From NCBI GenBank assembly GCA_946482295.1, contig CAMLRB010000085.1:1-14548 (forward strand): a stretch of DNA of 14,548 bases, read 5' to 3'. The DNA is from an uncultured Bacteriovorax sp. Lineage in GTDB: Bacteria > Bdellovibrionota > Bacteriovoracia > Bacteriovoracales > Bacteriovoracaceae. The first letter of the stretch is position 1. Each line of letters begins with the position of its first letter. This document shows positions 7,602 through 14,228 of the stretch, piece after piece. A program made the position numbers and the translations under genes. Below the pieces are notes generated by a model, which saw only the letters and a list, made by a program, of their open reading frames with translations, did not search any database and was not told the DNA's origin.

Positions 7602-8269
7602 AACTTTTCGAAAAATTTATGTATCCCATTTTGCTTATCATCGTTTTTTTTGCGATCTATCTCGCTCGAACTGATAAGGCCTATTTTGAATCAAACCTAG
7701 CTGTTCAAGGCGGTTTTTTTCAATGCCTCATTTTTGGAACAATTCTCTTTGCATCGATTATGTGTTTTTACCGCGCAAGTATTTTGAAACCTTTTCGTGG
7801 AGGAACATTTTCAGGATGTCTTATTTTCATGGGCATTATCTTTCTCGCTTTTGCGATGGATGAAATTTCTTGGGGACAGATCTTTTTTAATTTTGAGACA
7901 CCGGAGTTTTTTAGAACAAGAAATCTCTACGGTAAAATGAACATTCACCATCTTGTGATTGGTGGATTTCATGTGAATGATATTATTTTCACACTTGCGA
8001 TTAAAATTATCGCTACACTTTATTTTTTAATTCTGCCTTTTTCTTATAAGCGATTTGATCGTTTAAAATCGTTCGTGAATCGTTATGCTATTCCTTTGCC
8101 ACGCTACACACATACGGCCGCATACGCAGTCATTGCCCTTCTTATGAGCCTTATTCCTTCTGATCTAAGGTACATTGTGTTTGAGCTTTGCTTTTATTGG
8201 ATTCTTGTCTTAATGATGTACAATCCACTTAACGACGAAGTGTTCTCACGAGTTTCTTTAGTCAGATAA
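7598..8269 (+). CDS. Polytopic membrane protein with DEISWGQ motif, unknown function
   Basis: Inner-membrane protein of 223 residues with about five to six hydrophobic segments (near 9-23, 38-58, 70-88, 127-150, 172-190 and 193-208). The most striking feature is MDEISWGQ (87-94) at the end of the third segment, followed by ETPEFF and YGKMNIHHL (111-119): acidic, Trp/Gly/Gln and His residues placed near a membrane face, as for a catalytic or metal site. I recall similar (D/E)EISWGQ...ETP...N.H.L strings in other bacterial membrane proteins, but know no function. The TTG start overlaps the rpiB stop by four bases and has GGAGAG just upstream; the next ATG (7619) has none, so TTG is preferred. 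It ends 12 bases inside the convergent glycosyltransferase gene. Confidence 0.85.
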   Translation: MKLFEKFMYPILLIIVFFAIYLARTDKAYFESNLAVQGGFFQCLIFGTILFASIMCFYRASILKPFRGGTFSGCLIFMGIIFLAFAMDEISWGQIFFNFETPEFFRTRNLYGKMNIHHLVIGGFHVNDIIFTLAIKIIATLYFLILPFSYKRFDRLKSFVNRYAIPLPRYTHTAAYAVIALLMSLIPSDLRYIVFELCFYWILVLMMYNPLNDEVFSRVSLVR

Positions 8270-8974
8270 AAATCGAAGTTTCATGACGACAATTAATGCT
8301 TCCCAAATAATGGAGAAATCCATCTTTGATTCTCCATGAGTTCTTTGTGAAAAAAGGATAGGGACTTCGACGATCTTTTTTTTTAATCGGTTTAGTCGAA
8401 AATTAATTTCACATTGAAAAACGTAGCCGACCGAGATGATATTTGGGAGATTGATCGATTCAATGGCGGAACGTTTGAAACATTTAAAGCCACTGGTTGG
8501 GTCCGCAATTTTCAGGCCTGTCACCACGCACATTGTCCAGAAGCCTAGTCTTGAAATAAGTCGTCTGTACCATGGCCAGTTCTCTGTAGAGCCGCCATCG
8601 AGGTAACGAGAGCCTATGGCGAGATCCGCGGCTCCTGCGGCCTCTCGAAGTCTTATGAGATCAGAAGGGGCGTGGGAGAAATCACAATCCATTTGAGCGA
8701 TGAATTCAAAATCGTGCTCGAGGGCCCACTGAAAGCCTTTTAAATAAGCTGTTCCTAATCCTAGCTTTCCACGACGTTCTATGAGGTGAAGCTGTTTGTA
8801 AAGGATTTGAAGGCTTCTTACGATGTCACCAGTTTTATCAGGAGAGCCGTCATCGATAATGAGAATCGATAATTGAGGATAGAGTGAAGTGAGCGTTTTA
8901 ATCATGCGCTCAATATTTCCACTTTCATTGTAGGTGGGAATGATAACAAGAGTGTCGCTTAAATTTGAGTTCAA
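8258..8974 (-). CDS. Family 2 glycosyltransferase, polyprenol-phosphate mannose/glucose synthase type (DPM1-like)
   Basis: Transfers a sugar from a nucleotide donor to a polyprenyl phosphate on the cytoplasmic membrane face, supplying lipid-linked sugar for glycans or protein glycosylation. The protein has 238 residues with the GT-A motifs IIPTYNE (11-17), DDGSPD (41-46), the metal-binding DCD (96-98), GSRYLDGG (121-128), TSGFKCF (160-166) and RTHGESKM (211-218). It resembles the catalytic domain of mycobacterial Ppm1. There is no C-terminal membrane anchor, as in single-domain DPM1 enzymes. The start is TTG, placed directly after the stop of the upstream gene, with GAAGG about seven bases before it, so expression is probably coupled to that exported protein. 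Sugar and acceptor cannot be told from sequence. Confidence 0.93.
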   Translation of the reverse strand: MNSNLSDTLVIIPTYNESGNIERMIKTLTSLYPQLSILIIDDGSPDKTGDIVRSLQILYKQLHLIERRGKLGLGTAYLKGFQWALEHDFEFIAQMDCDFSHAPSDLIRLREAAGAADLAIGSRYLDGGSTENWPWYRRLISRLGFWTMCVVTGLKIADPTSGFKCFKRSAIESINLPNIISVGYVFQCEINFRLNRLKKKIVEVPILFSQRTHGESKMDFSIIWEALIVVMKLRFLSD

Positions 8975-10747
8975 TTATTCGCCTTCAACTTGAAGCATTT
9001 TTCTGCCGCTTAATTGGTAGCGTTCTGAAATGATTTCAAAGAGGGGGCGATCATCCTCACGGCGAATCTGACCTGTTTTTTGCGCATTCGCTTCAGCGCG
9101 GGCCGCGAATTCTAGAAGTTTACTATTACCTTTTTTATCGCCACCAAGTTTTAATTTTGAAGCGAGATCATCTTCTTTTTTCTTGGCCACTTCACCACGA
9201 ACACCAAGTCCGTCACCACCGCTGAAATCGACAATGTTGGAACTTTTCCCAGGAGAAGCAATGGCCATCATATCTCCTGATGAGCCACTCATTTTTGCAA
9301 GGGCAGCATCTGTGGCACTCGCAGATGGTGGATTTGAGGCCATGAGTGAGGCAACGTTTGCAGGAATACCTTTTGAAATGAGAGCATCTGCAACTGATTT
9401 TTGAGCACCATTTAGAGGAACTTTATCAAAACGAGAACCTAGTTCGTTGAGCGCTTTTTTGGCAATAGCAGAAGTACGGTCAAAAGATTTTCCACTCAAT
9501 GTTCCGCCTTCTAGTTCACCTCTTGTAAGGGAGCGAACTGACTTGAAAGGAGAGTTTACGTAACCACTTCCTAATCCAAGAACACCCTGACTTTTGGCTT
9601 CGAGAAATCCATCAAAACATTCATTGCGAGCTTCACATGAACATGTTGGATCGATCTTCATCATGTTATCAGTACAGGCCACACGATAAGAGTCTCCTGC
9701 GATTTTTTTAGTGTGTAGTTGCTTGATACAATATTGCGGATCACTTTCAGTCTCTGGTTGCGAGCAGTAACAAAGTTTATCCGTAATTGGATTACAATCT
9801 CCCTTTCCAGGAAGAGAATCGGCAAGTCTTCTCATGTCAGCAGCATATTTTTTATTCGCTGAAACTTCGCTTTGATAAAAAGTTCCGAGCAAAACTGCTG
9901 CACCCATTTTAATAATAAGATTTTTATCAACGGCAAATGTACCAGTAGCTGCACTAACACCGTAACAAGCGGCCCCTCCAAACCAACCCATAGACTGGAT
10001 CTGGGCCATTTTCGCACGATTGTCATGGCTCTTGGCCACCTTTAGGAAAGAATCTTTTTGAGCCGTTTCCCCATTCGTGATTTGGGAAGCAAGATCACTT
10101 GTTGTACTTTTCTGAGTGAAAGTAGCAACACCTTCTGTGGCGACCGGGATATATTTACAGTAGTCAGAAGCTTTCTCATCTTTTTTGTCGCCTGCTTTAT
10201 CGCCGGCTTTTTCTCCAGCTTTGTCTGCCGTTTTATCTCCGGCCTTCTCAGCAGCTTTATCTGTTTTTGCAGCATCTGTTTTTGCAGCACCGTCTGTTTT
10301 CGCATCAGACTTACCTTTGGAAAGGGGAAGAAAGCTATCGCCCCCCATAGCACCAAACATCGCATACGCTTGTGTAAGGGCCTTGATCATTCCGGGATCC
10401 ATGCCTAAAAATTTATGTTTTCCTTCCTGACCGTTACAAATAGCTGCCTTATCTCCAGCGCAGGCCTCTTGTATTAAACGATTGGCCTTACCCTGGTGAA
10501 CGAAGTTTTCACTTAACTGTTTATCTTGGTCGGTGAGGTTAGATGTATTATCCGTACCAAGTGGTTTATCAGAGAGCGTTCCAATAGTACTTTGGGGTTT
10601 GTTCGCATTTTGTTTATTTAAATTTTCTTGGGCCTTAATCGAATTATCGCGAAGAAGATTATTACGGGCCGTCTCTTGTTCAGTTGAAAGCTGAGCATAC
10701 AGAACATGCGATGAAAGCGAGATAAGAAGGAAAATTAATGTTTTCAT
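8975..10747 (-). CDS. Large exported Cys-containing protein with Lys/Ala/Asp repeat tract, unknown function
   Basis: Predicted secreted or periplasmic protein of 590 residues. A Sec signal peptide covers 1-18 with likely cleavage after LYA. A helical, Gln/Asn-rich region (20-95) is followed by C96 and C104, then by a low-complexity tract (about 147-193) built of TDAAK and AGDK-type units. A central domain (195-380) holds ten cysteines (C197, C261, C318, C326, C328, C340, C358, C369, C371, C377), including CYC and CSC, suggesting disulfides. Residues 278-290 form a short hydrophobic helix. The C-terminal 200 residues are Ser/Gly/Ala/Lys-rich, ending with a conserved-looking LFEIISERYQLSGRKM. 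I recognise no named family. GGTGG lies 12 bases before the ATG, rather far. The glycosyltransferase gene follows directly. A role in the cell envelope is likely but unproven. Confidence 0.85.
   Translation of the reverse strand: MKTLIFLLISLSSHVLYAQLSTEQETARNNLLRDNSIKAQENLNKQNANKPQSTIGTLSDKPLGTDNTSNLTDQDKQLSENFVHQGKANRLIQEACAGDKAAICNGQEGKHKFLGMDPGMIKALTQAYAMFGAMGGDSFLPLSKGKSDAKTDGAAKTDAAKTDKAAEKAGDKTADKAGEKAGDKAGDKKDEKASDYCKYIPVATEGVATFTQKSTTSDLASQITNGETAQKDSFLKVAKSHDNRAKMAQIQSMGWFGGAACYGVSAATGTFAVDKNLIIKMGAAVLLGTFYQSEVSANKKYAADMRRLADSLPGKGDCNPITDKLCYCSQPETESDPQYCIKQLHTKKIAGDSYRVACTDNMMKIDPTCSCEARNECFDGFLEAKSQGVLGLGSGYVNSPFKSVRSLTRGELEGGTLSGKSFDRTSAIAKKALNELGSRFDKVPLNGAQKSVADALISKGIPANVASLMASNPPSASATDAALAKMSGSSGDMMAIASPGKSSNIVDFSGGDGLGVRGEVAKKKEDDLASKLKLGGDKKGNSKLLEFAARAEANAQKTGQIRREDDRPLFEIISERYQLSGRKMLQVEGE
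10184..10246 (-). repeat. Tandem AGDK-type repeat inside the exported protein gene
   Basis: The coding strand specifies five four-residue units (AGDK, TADK, AGEK, AGDK, AGDK) with a period of 12 bases. Immediately upstream, TDAAK-like five-residue units extend the tract to about 10309. It probably forms a flexible or helical linker and may vary in length between strains. Confidence 0.7.
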
Positions 10748-10851
10748 AGACTAATTCTACCACCTTCCTTGGTATTTCCCTTGCTGGGCAATTTTGTCTT
10801 AGTGATTTCCTCCATTAAATCGTGAGCTTAGCCCATTTTTTCAGTTGGTTT

Positions 10852-10880
10852 TTGCCATTTTCCCCGCCAACTTTTATAGG
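10852..10880 (+). promoter_or_regulatory. Candidate promoter P1 for the DtxR-like operon
   Basis: TTGCCA (10852-10857), a 17-base spacer and TATAGG (10875-10880). Transcription would start near 10887, giving a leader of about 40 bases to the ATG at 10928. The -35 matches consensus at five of six positions. Confidence 0.35.
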
Positions 10881-10889
10881 CTTAGTTCA

Positions 10890-10919
10890 TTGACTAGTAA
10901 GGCGAATGATTGGTACAAA
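10890..10919 (+). promoter_or_regulatory. Candidate promoter P2 for the DtxR-like operon, nearly leaderless
   Basis: TTGACT (10890-10895), an 18-base spacer and TACAAA (10914-10919) preceded by TGG, an extended -10. Transcription would start at about 10926, within two bases of the ATG at 10928. No good Shine-Dalgarno sequence precedes that ATG, which fits a leaderless message. Imperfect arms TCATT (10887-10891) and AATGA (10905-10909) span the -35 and spacer. Confidence 0.4.
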
Positions 10920-10927
10920 TTTAGGCC

Positions 10928-11494
10928 ATGACGACGAAAAATAAAGACACAAAAGATTCAACTAAAGACTCTCACGAGAATGAACTTTCTCATTCAATGG
11001 TTCACTATCTATTGACCATTCATAAGCTCAAAGAGAACAGAGGATTTGCACGTGTAACTGATATTGCAAAAGATCTCGATCTCACTAAGGGGTCAGTGTC
11101 TACAATGCTGAACAACCTAAAAAAGAAAGGATTCATTCAAGAAGAGGATGATTGTAAATTTGTGGTTCTCACAGAACTTGGCCACGAAGAAGTACACAGA
11201 ATTCTTTCAAGCCGAACACTTCTTTATTACTTCCTACGCGATTTTGTCGGTGTCGATGAAGACACGGCCCTAAATGATTCCTGCCAAATGGAGCATTTAA
11301 TGAGTGCTCAAACGAGTGAAAAATTTTTCAATTTCATGAAGACTCTAGCGTGTACATGTGATGATCTTGAGAAAAAAGGTCAACTCCCTAGTACATTCCG
11401 TTTCAAAACAACGCTCGATCTTTGTTCATATTCAACTTCAGATGATTTTATTCATCAGCAAAAAGGCGATACACATTTACCGAGCGATAATTAG
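10928..11494 (+). CDS. DtxR/MntR-family transcription regulator with altered metal site
   Basis: Metal-responsive repressor family, 188 residues. The winged-helix part covers about 20-90: FARVTDIAKDLDLTKGSVSTMLNNLKKKGFI is the helix-turn-helix region, and VVLTELGHEEVH the wing and linker. The dimerisation part follows (95-140). Aligning with DtxR, the primary-site ligands C102, E105 and H106 are kept as C119, E122 and H123, while M10 is replaced by H26. The ancillary ligands H79, E83 and H98 align with R96, Y100 and N116 and appear lost. Compared with MntR, D8 and E11 are replaced. After the core there is an added C142-x-C144 pair, and no SH3-like third domain. The start is ATG at 10928; M24 is a possible later start. 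Two genes follow on the same strand, so it may control its own operon. The metal sensed is unknown. Confidence 0.88.
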   Translation: MTTKNKDTKDSTKDSHENELSHSMVHYLLTIHKLKENRGFARVTDIAKDLDLTKGSVSTMLNNLKKKGFIQEEDDCKFVVLTELGHEEVHRILSSRTLLYYFLRDFVGVDEDTALNDSCQMEHLMSAQTSEKFFNFMKTLACTCDDLEKKGQLPSTFRFKTTLDLCSYSTSDDFIHQQKGDTHLPSDN

Positions 11495-12179
11495 TTTTTT
11501 TCTACTCGTCGCTGCCACCACTTCATGGGCCGATGAAGAGCTTACGAGCTTTTGTTTTAAGCCCTCCACGAATGTAGCTGATGCGCGCGACTCACTCCAA
11601 GACCTCCTTCTCCCACGCGAAAAAGTATTCTTGCGCCCGGAGCAGCGTTGTATAGATGTTTTGACATCGCCTAATAGAGTAAAGCTATTGGAGAAATTTT
11701 TAAGACTCCGTTACACTCTTGTAGTGGATGAAACGGAGCGGGAAAACGCAACTCTGCAGAATCAACATTGCCAACTTGAGTTGAAAAAGACGACAAGCCA
11801 ACAAACGGCAAGTAACAACTTTCAGCTAGGCGTGCAAAACCAAGTATCGGCCGGTACAGCAACGGTGGCTTCAACGGAAACATCGCAATTGTTGCTCGGG
11901 TTAGGTAAGCCAGGGGTACTAGCGATTGGAACTCAAGCGTTGTACGTTGAATGTAGAAAAGGGGCGTCTGGGATTTATCAGCTCACTTTTTCTTTACAAG
12001 AAAATGGTACAACTCGCATTACTTCGGAAGTTAGTGCCAAGGCCAATGAGCCGGTGAACGTTGGTCAGGTGACCAAAGAATTGAACGATAAAAATAAAAT
12101 ACTCGGAGTTCCTCAAACAGCAGTGAGTACTTCGATTGGGAATGAAGAGACCCTATATCAATTACAGATTAAAAATTAA
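11442..12179 (+). CDS. Exported protein of unknown function
   Basis: Secreted or periplasmic protein of 245 residues from the ATG at 11442. The first 30 residues form a Sec signal: a basic stretch (ISKKAIHIYR), a hydrophobic core (AIISFFLLVAA) and a cleavage site after TTSWA. The mature part holds four cysteines (C38, C70, C110, C171), which could pair, and its C-terminal half is rich in Thr, Ser, Gln and Val in alternating patterns that suggest beta structure. I recognise no family. The chosen ATG overlaps the regulator gene by 53 bases and has no ribosome site. An in-frame ATT at 11475, eight bases after AAAAGG, would give a shorter textbook signal peptide starting M-Y-R, so the start is uncertain. 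An ORF extension further upstream to 11358 is unlikely. The peptidase gene begins 11 bases after its stop. Confidence 0.78.
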   Translation: MILFISKKAIHIYRAIISFFLLVAATTSWADEELTSFCFKPSTNVADARDSLQDLLLPREKVFLRPEQRCIDVLTSPNRVKLLEKFLRLRYTLVVDETERENATLQNQHCQLELKKTTSQQTASNNFQLGVQNQVSAGTATVASTETSQLLLGLGKPGVLAIGTQALYVECRKGASGIYQLTFSLQENGTTRITSEVSAKANEPVNVGQVTKELNDKNKILGVPQTAVSTSIGNEETLYQLQIKN

Positions 12180-12190
12180 CAGGAGCTCAT

Positions 12191-14224
12191 ATGAACGTAT
12201 TACTCGAAAAATTTAACACACCTTTTGAAACAGTCCCTTTTGATAAAATCAAAAATGCTGATTTCATGCCTGCCCTGAAAGCGGCCATTGCCAAAGCAAA
12301 GGCCAACATCGAAACAATTAAAGCTAATAAAGAACCTGAGACTTTCGCAAATGTTGTTGAAGCGTTAGAAAATGCTGCACCTGAAGTAGAAATTGTCTCA
12401 GGTGTATTTTTCAATCTTCATTCAGCAGAGACAAACGATGAAATGCAGGAAATTGCTAAAGAGTTTTCGCCAATTCTAACTGAATACGGAAACGATGTAA
12501 GTTTGGATCTAGAGCTTTTCAACAAGATTAAAAAAGTTTGGGATAAAAAAGATTCATTCAATCTCAATGCTGAACAAATGATGTTGTTAGAAAAAACATA
12601 CAAGAGCTTCGTTCGAAATGGTGCCCTTTTAAATGAAGAAGAAAAGAAAGTTATGCGTGAAGTTTCAACAAAACTTTCTACACTTTCACTTCAGTTTTCA
12701 GATAACGTTTTAAAAGAAACGAATAACTTCATCATGGTTATTGAGAAAAAAGAAGATCTTGCAGGTCTTCCTGCCGACGTGATCGAAGCAGCAGCTCAAA
12801 CAGCAAAAGAGAAAGGCCATGAAGGTAAGTGGGCCTTCACACTTGCTTATCCAAGCGTAATTCCATTTTTAACTTATTCAAGTAATCGTGAATTAAGAAA
12901 AAAGATCTTTTTAGGAAATACGACGAAAGGATTTAAAGGTGACGAACTTGATAACCGCAACATCATCAAAGACATCGCGTCTTTAAGACACCAAAAAGCG
13001 AAACTACTTGGTTATGAGTCTCATGCTCACTTTGTTCTTGAAGAAAGAATGGCCTCAAATCCACAAACTGTTATGAGCTTCATGGATAATATCGTTAATC
13101 ATGCGACTCCAGCTGCATTGAAAGAAACAGAAGAGCTCAGAGCTTATGCTAAAAAACTAGATGGGATTGAAGATTTCCAGAGATGGGATTCACTCTATTA
13201 TGCTGAGAAATTAAAGAACGAACGCTTTCAGGTAAACGACGAAGTCCTTCGTCCGTATTTCAAACTTGAGAACGTTATTAATGGCGTATTTAAAGTTGCT
13301 GAAAATCTTTACGGATTAAAATTCATTCCTCGCTCTGATATTCCTGTTTATCACCAAGACGTAAAGACGTACGAAGTGGTAGACGAAAATGGAAACCACG
13401 TTGCTGTTTATTATTCTGATTTCCACCCACGTGCTGGTAAGAGAAATGGCGCTTGGATGACGAGTTTCCGCGGTCAAAAAATTGAAAATGGAAAAAACAT
13501 TCGTCCGCATGTTGCTATCGTTTGTAACTTCACAAAACCAACTCCTACAAAACCATCTCTTTTAGGTTTTGATGAAGTCGTTACTCTTTTCCATGAATTC
13601 GGTCACGCACTCCATGGAATGCTTGCCAATACTCACTACGAATCACTTTCAGGAACAAACGTATTCTGGGATTTCGTAGAGCTTCCATCTCAGATCATGG
13701 AAAACTGGGCATACGAAAAAGAGTGCTTGGATCTCTTTGCTGAACACTATGAAACGAAAGAAAAAATCCCGGCTGATCTCATTAAAAAAATTAAAGACAG
13801 CTCAAGTTTCCTAGAGGGGAGAGCTACATTGAGACAATTGAGTTTTGCTTCAGTGGATATGGCATGGCATTCAACTGATCCTGCCCACATCAACGATATT
13901 GAAGCATTCGAAACGAGAATCACGGATAAGATGGAGTTCCTACCAACGGTAAAAGGAACGTCTATCTCAACTGCTTTCTCGCACATTTTTGCAGGTGGAT
14001 ATTCTGCTGGATACTATTCTTATAAATGGGCAGAAGTTCTTGATGCTGACGCTTTTGAATTCTTTAAAGAAAAAGGAATCTTCAATCGTGAAGCTGCTAA
14101 ACGATTTAAGGATAATATCCTTAGCCGTGGGGGCTCTCAGCACCCAATGAGCCTGTACGAAGCGTTCAGAGGACAAAAACCTAATCCAGACGCTCTTCTA
14201 AGAAGAGCGGGATTGATTAAATAG
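12191..14224 (+). CDS. M3-family zinc oligopeptidase (OpdA/Dcp-like)
   Basis: Cytoplasmic metallopeptidase that degrades short peptides released by protein turnover; 677 residues, normal for oligopeptidase A and peptidyl-dipeptidase Dcp. The zinc motif HEFGH is at 468-472, with H468 and H472 as ligands and E469 as catalytic base. The third ligand is E497 in DFVELPSQ, exactly 29 residues after the first histidine, as in thimet oligopeptidase. The SGTN stretch (487-490) and the late GYYSYKW motif, which contains the substrate-binding tyrosines, are present. There is no signal peptide. Its wording around the active site mixes OpdA and Dcp features, so endo- versus dipeptidyl activity is not decided. 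AGGAG lies six bases before the ATG. It is the last gene of the DtxR-like operon and ends five bases before the convergent gene. Confidence 0.95.
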   Translation: MNVLLEKFNTPFETVPFDKIKNADFMPALKAAIAKAKANIETIKANKEPETFANVVEALENAAPEVEIVSGVFFNLHSAETNDEMQEIAKEFSPILTEYGNDVSLDLELFNKIKKVWDKKDSFNLNAEQMMLLEKTYKSFVRNGALLNEEEKKVMREVSTKLSTLSLQFSDNVLKETNNFIMVIEKKEDLAGLPADVIEAAAQTAKEKGHEGKWAFTLAYPSVIPFLTYSSNRELRKKIFLGNTTKGFKGDELDNRNIIKDIASLRHQKAKLLGYESHAHFVLEERMASNPQTVMSFMDNIVNHATPAALKETEELRAYAKKLDGIEDFQRWDSLYYAEKLKNERFQVNDEVLRPYFKLENVINGVFKVAENLYGLKFIPRSDIPVYHQDVKTYEVVDENGNHVAVYYSDFHPRAGKRNGAWMTSFRGQKIENGKNIRPHVAIVCNFTKPTPTKPSLLGFDEVVTLFHEFGHALHGMLANTHYESLSGTNVFWDFVELPSQIMENWAYEKECLDLFAEHYETKEKIPADLIKKIKDSSSFLEGRATLRQLSFASVDMAWHSTDPAHINDIEAFETRITDKMEFLPTVKGTSISTAFSHIFAGGYSAGYYSYKWAEVLDADAFEFFKEKGIFNREAAKRFKDNILSRGGSQHPMSLYEAFRGQKPNPDALLRRAGLIK

Positions 14225-14228
14225 TTTA

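Larger units (their letters stand above)
10748..10927. other. Divergent 180-base intergenic region
   Basis: This is the longest non-coding stretch in the window. It must hold the promoter of the exported-protein gene (minus), which I could not identify with confidence, and that of the DtxR-like operon (plus), for which two candidates are listed. No terminator, RNA gene or convincing small coding sequence was seen. Confidence 0.6.

Noticed and set aside
7351..7674. Plus-strand 107-residue frame overlapping rpiB
   Set aside because: It overlaps rpiB in another frame and shows no family-like sequence.
10042..10430. Open frames on both strands across the AGDK repeat region
   Set aside because: They arise from the low-complexity repeat of the exported-protein gene read in other frames.
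10748..10795. Fifteen-codon TTG leader peptide upstream of the exported-protein gene, ending at its ATG
   Set aside because: The nearest GGAGG is about 17 bases from the TTG and the peptide has no attenuator-like content; probably chance.
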